DNA of 12,023 nt, taken from positions 1 through 12,023 of the forward strand of contig CAJJLI010000020.1 in assembly GCA_905192625.1 (NCBI GenBank). Reading direction: 5' to 3'. This DNA comes from an uncultured Clostridium sp. GTDB lineage: Bacteria; Bacillota; Clostridia; Lachnospirales; Lachnospiraceae. The stretch's first letter is position 1. Every line of letters starts with the position of its first letter. Positions 1-6,869 of the stretch are shown in pieces. A program made the translations under genes and the position numbers. The notes beneath the pieces were generated by a model. It saw nothing but the letters and a program-made list of their open reading frames with translations, ran no database searches and was not told the origin of the DNA.

Positions 1-130
<130 letters not shown>

Positions 131-150
131 TCACTCCCGCACTTTAAATT

Positions 151-179
151 ATTATACTATGTGGGCTTATTTTTTACAA
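151..179 (-). promoter_or_regulatory. Sigma-A-type promoter of glpK
   Basis: On the minus strand the -35 box is TTGTAA (174-179), followed by a spacer of exactly 17 bases and a perfect TATAAT -10 box (151-156). The predicted start lies near 144, giving a leader of about 45 bases before the glpK ATG. The only downstream gene is glpK. The -35 box matches consensus at four of six positions, and the -10 box and spacing make the call fairly strong. Confidence 0.75.
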
Positions 180-264
180 CTTTCGTGTTCTATCTCACTC
201 ATTTTGTTACATTTTTTACTATTAAAAGTGTTTCCATAAGGTAACATTTTCATCCATGAATTAA

Positions 265-330
265 CGAAAGAAAAGAAAGGCCCTTGTAAATAGTTACAAT
301 TATCTACTATTTACCAAGGGCCCTTTCTTT
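265..330 (-). terminator. Rho-independent terminator ending the Tad operon
   Basis: Arms at 272-293 and 307-330 are inverted repeats built around GGGCCC/GGCCC, with 22 and 24 bases, two single-base bulges and a 13-base loop. In the minus-strand transcript the hairpin is followed by the pyrimidine tract CUUUUCUUUC. The distal arm overlaps the stop codon of the FHA gene (329-331), so the stem starts immediately at the end of translation. It insulates glpK from the Tad operon. On the plus strand the trailing U tract is shorter, so this is mainly a minus-strand terminator. Confidence 0.85.
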
Positions 331-1861
331 ACATGCAGTTAAATATGTAATCGATATTTGCAAATGATATTTTATATCCATGCTCAATTTTTTTCTTTTG
401 ATAACTTTCAACCATTTCCCCATTCACAAAGGTTCCATTTGTGGAATTTAAGTCTACAACATAATATTCATTTTCCTCTTTTATAATTTTCGCATGAAAT
501 CTACTAATTGCTGGACTTGGTATATGCACATCAATATGTGTTTTTAACTTTCCCACAAAAAAAGGAAACGCCTCTATTCGAATCATCTCATAAGTATCAT
601 CAAGGACAGGCAACAATCTTACTTGTTTTACATTAATAAAATTGCTTAACATAATGGTTCTTTCTTCTTCGCCCACCTCATTTTCTTCTACTTGCTCCTG
701 CTTCCATTTATTCTCACCAAGCTGTGAATGAAAAGAGGACACCCCCTGCTCATTTTGTTGCACTCTTACTCTATTGGGGCTATCAATATTTGATAGCGTC
801 GGTTCCAAATAATTTATTTCAGGCACCATTTTTCCAATTCTATGTTTTTTATCGAAAACCTTAGTAAATACATATAAAACCATAACACCTAATACAAGAA
901 TTAAAGCTATATTTTTTGTAGGATCAATCCTAGGTCTAAGCTCTTGAAAAATATATTTCTTCTTATAGGCAACAAAATAAATAACAAGACTAAAAACTAT
1001 GCTAGCCAAGCACATAACATAACAACTCGCAGGGTAATATAACTTTTCTTTTTCCTCTTCTACACGCTCAGACACAAAGGGTAGCCTGTTGTATATTTTA
1101 TTTATCGGAGCCTCTGTATCCTTACTCAACTCTTTTATCCCCATACTTTTCGTTGAATGATTTCCCTTGCCCTCTTTTGTAGGTTTATTTAAACTTTCTT
1201 TATTCGGATGAATTATCTCATTCTTATTTAAAACTCCATCCTTAAGATGAATTTCGTTTTTATTATTACCTGTTACATCATTTTCCTTTTCTATATCTCT
1301 ACTGTCCACTGCATCAACCGTTATATCTTCGTTTAAAATATCTTGTAGTTCTTGTATTGTGCATGTATCATCTTTACTCTTCATATATAATTTATAAATT
1401 AACAAAACTGCTGCTTGATCGTTATAGTTTACTTTATTCATAAAATATTCAAACAGATCATGGAATTGTACTCTTAGTGTTTTATCATACCCAGGATAAT
1501 AGCATAATCTAACCTCAAACTTTGAAATATTAAAAAAAATCATAGTTGAAGAAAGCATATAATCATTTTCCTTTAACAAGTATTCCTTCCCTGAATGAAT
1601 TCCTTCTATAAGTCCATTAAAAATTTGTTTTAATTCCGTATATAAAACACTATGCTTCTCAAAAACGCTAGATAATGGTTGCAACCCACTTATTTCGTAA
1701 TATGCATATTTTTTGTTGTCAAACATACGACATTCAAATTTTAAATGTCCAAAAATTTGATTATGCGTTAATACCTGTTCATAATAATCACTAAAACACG
1801 AGCTTTCATCATGAATAACGACAAAGTTATGATACATATCTCTTTTATATTCTGTAATCAT
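329..1861 (-). CDS. DUF6382-type N-terminal domain, two TM segments and C-terminal FHA domain
   Basis: Last gene of the Tad operon, 510 aa from the preferred start. Residues 1-180 (beginning MITEYKRDMYHNF) resemble the DUF6382 domain found with FHA proteins in clostridial Tad loci. A charged, Asn/Lys-rich linker follows, then two hydrophobic segments (about 277-299 and 316-334), a second linker and a C-terminal FHA domain (about 415-510). The FHA core is clear: FPFFVGK, SRFHAKI, DLNSTNGTFVNG. FHA domains bind phosphothreonine peptides, so the protein probably links the machine to Ser/Thr kinase signalling at the inner face of the membrane (inference). The usual Arg of the first loop is Lys here. 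Start: an in-frame ATG at 1873 has no good ribosome site, whereas the ATG at 1861 follows GGGGG by five bases and matches the expected family N-terminus. No kinase or phosphatase gene is in the window. Confidence 0.85.
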   Translation of the reverse strand: MITEYKRDMYHNFVVIHDESSCFSDYYEQVLTHNQIFGHLKFECRMFDNKKYAYYEISGLQPLSSVFEKHSVLYTELKQIFNGLIEGIHSGKEYLLKENDYMLSSTMIFFNISKFEVRLCYYPGYDKTLRVQFHDLFEYFMNKVNYNDQAAVLLIYKLYMKSKDDTCTIQELQDILNEDITVDAVDSRDIEKENDVTGNNKNEIHLKDGVLNKNEIIHPNKESLNKPTKEGKGNHSTKSMGIKELSKDTEAPINKIYNRLPFVSERVEEEKEKLYYPASCYVMCLASIVFSLVIYFVAYKKKYIFQELRPRIDPTKNIALILVLGVMVLYVFTKVFDKKHRIGKMVPEINYLEPTLSNIDSPNRVRVQQNEQGVSSFHSQLGENKWKQEQVEENEVGEEERTIMLSNFINVKQVRLLPVLDDTYEMIRIEAFPFFVGKLKTHIDVHIPSPAISRFHAKIIKEENEYYVVDLNSTNGTFVNGEMVESYQKKKIEHGYKISFANIDYIFNCM

Positions 1862-1891
1862 ATGAACCCCCATATTTCTTGTAGGAATTTG

Positions 1892-2491
1892 TTATCGAAT
1901 GCTGTTCAAGACTTCAACCACCTTATCTATAGCATTACTAACCCCTTTGATATTCTCACCAGTCTTTAACGCAACCTCTATAATTCTTGTGGTTTCCTCT
2001 CTTGGAAAGATTGGTGTTTTTATATAAAATGGTATTTTAACTGTGCTAGAAACCAATCCAAAGAAATTAAGCATCGGAATATTATAGGATATAATTCCAC
2101 GATAACTTATATTAATCAAATTCGATTCTACTGATAAATCTTCTATCTCACCAATAAATAAACCTGTATCAAAAGAAAGCATAAATTGTTCTTTTAAATA
2201 CCTTTTTTCGTTTGACTTACCATCAATAAAAAAATATAGAATACTTCGATCATTGTCTTTTATACTACCTTCTTGCGATATACTATATTGTACTAAGTTT
2301 GAAGCATTCAAGGATAAGGTATGTACCCCTGACTCAAATTTTACTCTATCATGCAAGTAGAAAGTAAAATATATAATCAAAATTATAATAACAGTAATTA
2401 TCGGCACTATGATGGATGCCTCTACGGTTAGACTTGCTGAGTATTCTAATTTTCTCTCTTTCTTTCCATCCTCATAGGTTATTCCCCCCAT
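1892..2491 (-). CDS. TadE-like pilin-like protein (short, 199 aa)
   Basis: Residues 18-31 (SASLTVEASIIVPI) followed by a hydrophobic helix to about residue 45 form the TadE/pseudopilin N-terminus. If cut before S20, the conserved Glu sits at +5 of the mature protein, as in type IV prepilins, but the -1 residue is Ala rather than Gly. The rest (about 150 aa) is a mostly beta, extracytoplasmic domain without Cys, ending in a short amphipathic helix. The likely role is a minor pilin or envelope-anchored assembly factor (inference). The ATG at 2491 follows GAGG by seven bases. The gene lies 79 bases after prepilin peptidase 2 and 30 bases before the FHA gene. The family call is solid; the exact role is not known. 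Confidence 0.8.
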   Translation of the reverse strand: MGGITYEDGKKERKLEYSASLTVEASIIVPIITVIIILIIYFTFYLHDRVKFESGVHTLSLNASNLVQYSISQEGSIKDNDRSILYFFIDGKSNEKRYLKEQFMLSFDTGLFIGEIEDLSVESNLINISYRGIISYNIPMLNFFGLVSSTVKIPFYIKTPIFPREETTRIIEVALKTGENIKGVSNAIDKVVEVLNSIR

Positions 2492-2570
2492 ACTGCTACC
2501 TCATGCTATCCTTTTTATCAACCCATTATTTTCATTCTTACTAAATGACCATAAAACAAGTATATGCCCA

Positions 2571-3038
2571 TTAAGATCCTATACTTTCGAATAACATACA
2601 GCATACATAGCCTAGAAATAAAAATGGTACAAAAGGGAATTTTCTTTTTCGATTTTTCATATTACGTACCAATAAAATCATGGAAAAAATTGCAGCGAAC
2701 GTGAATGCATAACATAACATCTCTAGGTTCATCCATAGTCCAAGCCCTAACCCCGTAACGCATAGAATAAGACCATCCCCGATACCAATTTGACCTTTTG
2801 TAATTTTAGCAATCAGTACAACAAAAAGACCTATCATTATACCTGTAATACATTCCACTATGCCAATATCTGTACGAAATGGAGTAATTATAAGAAGCAT
2901 TACGGTGAATATAATTATCTTTTTTACATGAATTCTTTTCCTTAAAATATCATCAACGCTACAAATGATTAATAGTAATCCTATGAAAGCATACGCTATG
3001 TATGTAGGTGCCTCTAAGGTTATCCCCTCGAATATCAT
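2571..3038 (-). CDS. Prepilin peptidase, A24 family (second copy, 155 aa)
   Basis: A small polytopic membrane protein with about five to six hydrophobic segments. The two catalytic aspartates of A24 aspartic peptidases are visible: the first in CSVDDILRKRI after the first helix, the second in the GxGD motif GQIGIGDGL. The length fits the short, methyltransferase-free CpaA/TadV class. It should cleave class III signal peptides of Flp or TadE-type proteins at the cytoplasmic face of the membrane. The ATG (3036-3038) overlaps the TGA of the upstream TadE gene as ATGA, and GGAGGG six bases ahead lies inside the end of that gene, so the two are translationally coupled. It differs strongly from the peptidase at the start of the operon (GIGDG versus GAGDIK), so the two are not a recent duplication. 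Confidence 0.88.
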   Translation of the reverse strand: MIFEGITLEAPTYIAYAFIGLLLIICSVDDILRKRIHVKKIIIFTVMLLIITPFRTDIGIVECITGIMIGLFVVLIAKITKGQIGIGDGLILCVTGLGLGLWMNLEMLCYAFTFAAIFSMILLVRNMKNRKRKFPFVPFLFLGYVCCMLFESIGS

Positions 3039-4003
3039 TCTTTCCCTCCATCTTTATTACTACATTTACTGCACTTTTTCCTACTTCCTACTTCTGATAG
3101 TTTTATACTCTTTATGCTACGCTTAATTTTACTGCAACTTGTTGAAATATGATAACGTGTACCAAACTTCGTAATGTATACGGTTTTATGTTCCAGGGTA
3201 TTATTTTTTGAATTTACACATCCTTCGCATGGGTAATATCTACCACCACTTTCATTCTTAAGTGAGGACACATTCTCATAATTCACTTGTTCTAAAGTTA
3301 TCTTAATATAGGTACAATCACTATGTGTATGATATACCGTTCCACTTTCCGTGATGTAAACCATTTCTTCGTCTTGCTCATCCTTGGGTTCAGCATTCTT
3401 CTTTGAAACTTTATGTCCATTAAAACTATGCATCCGAACGCTTTGAACCACCAAAAAACCTGGTAATATATCTGAGAAAACTGGTGGTTTTACCTTATAC
3501 GTCATCTGTATCGTTACAAATTCATCCTCATCGTATAAATTAGATCCTAGGAAAGAAATACCGCTATACCCACCTTGAATAAATAAGTCGAGATTATCTT
3601 GTAAAGACATATGTTTTTTTACATATGACTTTATTAGTGCAGCATCCGCCAAACAATAGATAAGCCTTGCAATATCACTATCCTCAATACTAGCGACTAA
3701 TTTTTCTTCCTCTTCCTCTGGACTTATGGTACTAAGTTTTCCATCTTGTGGTACAGCACTATTTTCATCTTTCTTATCCTCTATCTCGTCTCCCCTATCT
3801 TCAATATACCGAATAAGATACCCATAAGAAGCAACTGTTTCACAAGCTCTTGTTGAAGCATTATGTAAATTTTCCTGTATATTAAGTACATAGAAAAAAA
3901 ATAAAAATGCATAACACGCAAAGATAAAGATTGGAAGTACAAGAGCAGCCTCAACTGTTAGGGATGCAGTTACGAACTGATTGTTATTTTTTATCTCTTT
4001 CAT
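3035..4003 (-). CDS. TadE-like protein with two tandem Cys (HxxxxC...CxxC) modules
   Basis: 322 aa from the ATG at 4003. The N-terminus carries TASLTVEAALVLPIFIF (about residues 12-28) and a hydrophobic helix, the TadE pilin-like anchor with Glu at +5 after an Ala-Ser junction. A Glu/Asp-rich stretch follows (about 70-105), then a beta-rich domain. The C-terminus holds two copies of a small module: VYITESGTVYHTHSDC...YYPCEGC (215-262) and VYITKFGTRYHISTSC...KKCSKC (275-314). Each has a Tyr-His, one Cys and a terminal CxxC, suggesting metal binding or disulfides outside the cell (inference). Start: an upstream ATG at 4060 lies in the loop of an intercistronic hairpin and has no ribosome site, whereas 4003 has AGGAG eight bases ahead. 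Its end is coupled to peptidase 2 by ATGA. Confidence 0.83.
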   Translation of the reverse strand: MKEIKNNNQFVTASLTVEAALVLPIFIFACYAFLFFFYVLNIQENLHNASTRACETVASYGYLIRYIEDRGDEIEDKKDENSAVPQDGKLSTISPEEEEEKLVASIEDSDIARLIYCLADAALIKSYVKKHMSLQDNLDLFIQGGYSGISFLGSNLYDEDEFVTIQMTYKVKPPVFSDILPGFLVVQSVRMHSFNGHKVSKKNAEPKDEQDEEMVYITESGTVYHTHSDCTYIKITLEQVNYENVSSLKNESGGRYYPCEGCVNSKNNTLEHKTVYITKFGTRYHISTSCSKIKRSIKSIKLSEVGSRKKCSKCSNKDGGKE

Positions 4004-4023
4004 ATGATAAGCTCCTATAATAA

Positions 4024-4139
4024 TACGGTAAGACCTCTGTTCTTTTACTGATTTTTGCAAATGATTTCTTGGAGAGAAATAAATTTTTAATGGTTAATAT
4101 GAACATATATGAACGTAAAAAAACAGAGATCTTACCGTA
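4024..4139 (-). repeat. 25-bp inverted repeat forming an intercistronic RNA stem
   Basis: Arms 4024-4048 and 4115-4139 match at 23 of 25 positions when one is reverse-complemented; the loop is 66 bases. Both mismatches become G-U pairs in the minus-strand RNA (C-A on the other strand), so the Tad transcript can form an unbroken 25-bp stem. It starts seven bases after the DUF5702 stop and ends about ten bases before the ribosome site of the TadE gene. No U tract follows, so it does not look like a normal terminator. The arms begin and end with TA, so a decayed MITE is an alternative. Confidence 0.7.
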
Positions 4140-4146
4140 CTATACA

Positions 4147-6576
4147 CTAATATGAAACAGCAGCATTTACTTTATATTCATAACCCTTTACCGCTTTCCT
4201 TTCATTATTTCCGATAAAAGGCATGGATAAGAATACTTGGGGCATTTCAAATCTTGCACTAACTTCATAATTTACGTAGCATCGCGACAACAAAAAGTCA
4301 CTGTCATAGACATACTTTATGTTTTCTTGTATTAAATCCATTGTACGGTAATTTTGCTTTGACTTATCTTGAAGAAATAAAAACAAGCGTAGATACTCCC
4401 TATATCCAAAACGTAATCCTTCATTCGCACTCTGATAATTCTTTGCCTTCGTAATGATGTTTTCCCGACTCATACTTAGTATTTCTGAAAACTCTAATGT
4501 AAAATTCTCTCTTGTTGTAAGTATAGGTACCTCTTTTCCCATCATAATAGCCGCAGTTTCTATGAGTGCTGCTTCAAATGCCCAAATAACTAATACGATA
4601 TATTTCGTTATACTCACTAAGAATGGTAATCCAGAGAAGCCCACCAGTGCCGTAGCAAATGTTAACGCCGTATTTGTTTTTTGAGAATCGGTAAAAACAT
4701 GTAATAGATTCACAATCGCACGTAGCAAAACTATTCTTGTTGCTATTGCCTCTATATTCTCTTTATCCACCGTATTGCCAAACAAAATATACTCAAGTTC
4801 ATAATTTAATATTTGCTCATTCTTTGCCCCTTGTAATATGTAATCCGAACAATGTTCTTCTAAATATACAATATATAATAGGTTTTCTAATAACGTGTTT
4901 GCCCCATTTGCAAGAACACCGCCAAAATCTATTCCAGCTTGTTTAAGCGAACCGACCATATCATTATCTTTCTTTTCCTCAGTAACACTTAGTAACAGAT
5001 CATCCAAAGTTTCACTTGTATCTTCTTTTTTAATATTCTTCGTTTTAGAAATTAGAGCATCTTCTGGTAACTTTTCTATGGATAACCCATCCATATCTTC
5101 TAAAACTAATCCAGCAATACCAGATTGAATTAAACTTTTAAATGTACTAAGCACCTGATTACTCTCTTTTTCTAACTTAAAACTACTATAATCAATGGCC
5201 AATCCATCATGGCTATATTCTAAAAATATAGCCTTTATAGTTGTTAGTCCATTTTTCCACGAATTTATAGACCCAACATAAAAATCCGGAATTCCACGGG
5301 TTTTAAGCTCAACTAATACTTCTTCATTCTTCTCTAAGGTCTCCTTAAGCTGAGTCATGTTATAAACAATACTTAACTTTGTAGTAGTTTCATCCGTATA
5401 CGCTTTCATATCATCTGAACTTTTTAATAATTCTTCATAAAAGCTTTTCTCTAGTTTATCTTTTTCTGCTTTCACACGCTCAATAAATGAATCTACATAG
5501 GTATTCGATTCTCTCTTTGCTTCATTAATAGATTCGATACAAGCAAGTGCACTTCTAGTAGCATCCAAAACATCTATTACAAGATTTTTTATTGTATTTT
5601 GTTTTAAACGAATATCACTAATACAATTATCGTATGCATTTCTAGCATTTGAAGTAGCGCTTTTTAAGCGTAGTACATTTGCAATATAAATCGGATTTAA
5701 ATAATCATTTTCTTCTAATAATGCATCAAGTTCTTCTTCATAAGCTTCCCAGTCTTCTTTTTTTAGAACGGCTTCCTCACCTTTTGAAATCATCCCAAGG
5801 ATAAGATCACTAGGATTCATATATTGGCCTTTTATTTCTGTATACAAAATTGAATTATTGATTTGGACTGAGTCCTGATTTATAGGGAAATTGACCATTT
5901 TCTTAGCAAACTTATTTTGTATGGATGGTTTGCCTTTCTTGCTTAACTTTATACCACTCTCATCTGTTAGAAAACCATCCACATGCTCAATTAACTGTAA
6001 CATTTGTTTATCAATCTCATAGAGTCGTGTTTCTACTTCAAGTTTCTCCTCTAATAATTCATTTGCCTCTTCTGTATCTGCTAAAAGATTAAACTTTTTT
6101 AAAAACTCCTTTAATAAATCTGCTGCAGAATCATACTTTTGATATTGGATTGCTTGTTTTTTTAATAGCTCCCCACCCTTATCAATCATTGTTCTTCGTT
6201 CATTTATTACAATGGAATCAGTACTTAAATTACATAGTAGAAAATTATTTTTACCATTTCCTTGTAAAAACAAAGGATTTATCTCTGGTTTTAGACTTGC
6301 CTCCATTGTTTGCTTCATTCGATTTATTAACTCTTCCTCATTCTTATTAATATCTCCATAACCAACATCCAACCCAAACAAATGATATTTCTCATATAGT
6401 GGTAAATAATACTCACCCAACGTCGATCGCATAGCTGTGTTCAATACACGATGTGCATATGCATTTGCAGTAGACACCCTTGCAGATTCAACACAAGTAG
6501 TAATCAATGCTAAAACCAAAAATAAAATTAGTGTCAAATAGGCCGTTATTGAACCCTCTTTTTGAGATTTACACAT
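4147..6576 (-). CDS. DUF5702-type membrane-anchored Tad-locus protein (809 aa)
   Basis: The largest protein of the operon. Its N-terminus KEGSITAYLTLILFLVLALITTCVESAR is the characteristic DUF5702 opening: a short basic leader, a Gly-Ser junction, one TM helix and an ESAR end. Next come TANAYAHRVLNTAMRS and the motif YYLPLYEKYHLFGLD (57-70). Residues about 170-200 and 340-425 are rich in Lys, Glu and Leu with coiled-coil character. A second strongly hydrophobic region lies at about 634-678, with a C-terminal domain after it. The topology is probably a long extracytoplasmic body held by both ends. It may be a scaffold or wall-spanning part of the pilus machine (inference); the biochemical function is unknown. 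The ATG at 6576 follows a GGGGGG tract by about five bases. It lies 38 bases after the pilin gene and is followed by the 25-bp stem. Confidence 0.8.
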   Translation of the reverse strand: MCKSQKEGSITAYLTLILFLVLALITTCVESARVSTANAYAHRVLNTAMRSTLGEYYLPLYEKYHLFGLDVGYGDINKNEEELINRMKQTMEASLKPEINPLFLQGNGKNNFLLCNLSTDSIVINERRTMIDKGGELLKKQAIQYQKYDSAADLLKEFLKKFNLLADTEEANELLEEKLEVETRLYEIDKQMLQLIEHVDGFLTDESGIKLSKKGKPSIQNKFAKKMVNFPINQDSVQINNSILYTEIKGQYMNPSDLILGMISKGEEAVLKKEDWEAYEEELDALLEENDYLNPIYIANVLRLKSATSNARNAYDNCISDIRLKQNTIKNLVIDVLDATRSALACIESINEAKRESNTYVDSFIERVKAEKDKLEKSFYEELLKSSDDMKAYTDETTTKLSIVYNMTQLKETLEKNEEVLVELKTRGIPDFYVGSINSWKNGLTTIKAIFLEYSHDGLAIDYSSFKLEKESNQVLSTFKSLIQSGIAGLVLEDMDGLSIEKLPEDALISKTKNIKKEDTSETLDDLLLSVTEEKKDNDMVGSLKQAGIDFGGVLANGANTLLENLLYIVYLEEHCSDYILQGAKNEQILNYELEYILFGNTVDKENIEAIATRIVLLRAIVNLLHVFTDSQKTNTALTFATALVGFSGLPFLVSITKYIVLVIWAFEAALIETAAIMMGKEVPILTTRENFTLEFSEILSMSRENIITKAKNYQSANEGLRFGYREYLRLFLFLQDKSKQNYRTMDLIQENIKYVYDSDFLLSRCYVNYEVSARFEMPQVFLSMPFIGNNERKAVKGYEYKVNAAVSY

Positions 6577-6614
6577 TGTGTCCCCCCTACGATACGGCTG
6601 TGTTTATGGATGCA

Positions 6615-6794
6615 TCAATCATTTTTTATCGTTCCAACATCTTTTGTTATATTTTCAAATATTTTTTCAACCATCTGCTTTAAGTTTGTTCGAAATATCA
6701 TTACAAGCCCAATCAAAACAACTAAGATTAATATAATCTCTACAACACCTATTCCATCCTCTTCTTTAACAAATCTTGTTATAACGTCTCTCAT
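6615..6794 (-). CDS. flp: Flp1-family type IVb pilin (59 aa)
   Basis: The small pilin of the locus: MRDVITRFVKEEDG, then IGVVEIILILVVLIGLVMIF, then a polar tail ending GTIKND. Cleavage after Gly14 would put Glu at +5 of a mature protein of 45 aa, mostly one hydrophobic helix, exactly as expected for Flp1-type pilins, the major structural subunit of the fibre. The usual Glu-Tyr pair of proteobacterial Flp is Glu-Ile here, which is normal for the clostridial Flp1 group. The ATG follows AAAGGAAG by six bases. The gene sits 75 bases after tadC, with an AU-only hairpin in the gap, and 38 bases before the DUF5702 gene. The Flp pilin is the substrate for one or both peptidases encoded here. Confidence 0.9.
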   Translation of the reverse strand: MRDVITRFVKEEDGIGVVEIILILVVLIGLVMIFRTNLKQMVEKIFENITKDVGTIKND

Positions 6795-6814
6795 ACGAAA
6801 CTTCCTTTCTTTTT

Positions 6815-6842
6815 AATTTTGAAAATACAATATTTTAAAATT
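6815..6842 (-). repeat. AU-only hairpin just upstream of the pilin gene
   Basis: Arms 6815-6827 (AATTTTGAAAATA) and 6831-6842 (TATTTTAAAATT) pair over 12 bp with one bulged base and a three-base loop. In the transcript the hairpin sits directly before the AAAGGAAG ribosome site of the pilin gene. It could shield the 5' end of a processed pilin mRNA. Being wholly A-U it is weak and may be chance in AT-rich DNA. Confidence 0.35.
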
Positions 6843-6869
6843 GCTACATTACTATTCACTTAATCCATA

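Noticed and set aside
223..237. CcpA (cre) site upstream of glpK, ATGGAAACACTTTTA
   Set aside because: Two mismatches to consensus, including the central CG, and it lies well upstream of the -35 box; too weak to list.
2492..2570. Hidden small gene or regulatory element in the gap between peptidase 2 and the short TadE gene
   Set aside because: No open frame with a ribosome site, no convincing inverted repeat and no good promoter was seen.
4004..4060. Upstream ATG (4060) as the start of the Cys-module TadE protein
   Set aside because: It lies in the loop of the intercistronic stem, has no ribosome site and adds 19 residues foreign to the TadE family; the ATG at 4003 has AGGAG.
6815..6842. 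CodY box
   Set aside because: AATTTT and GAAAATA are present, but the central spacing of AATTTTCWGAAAATT is not met.
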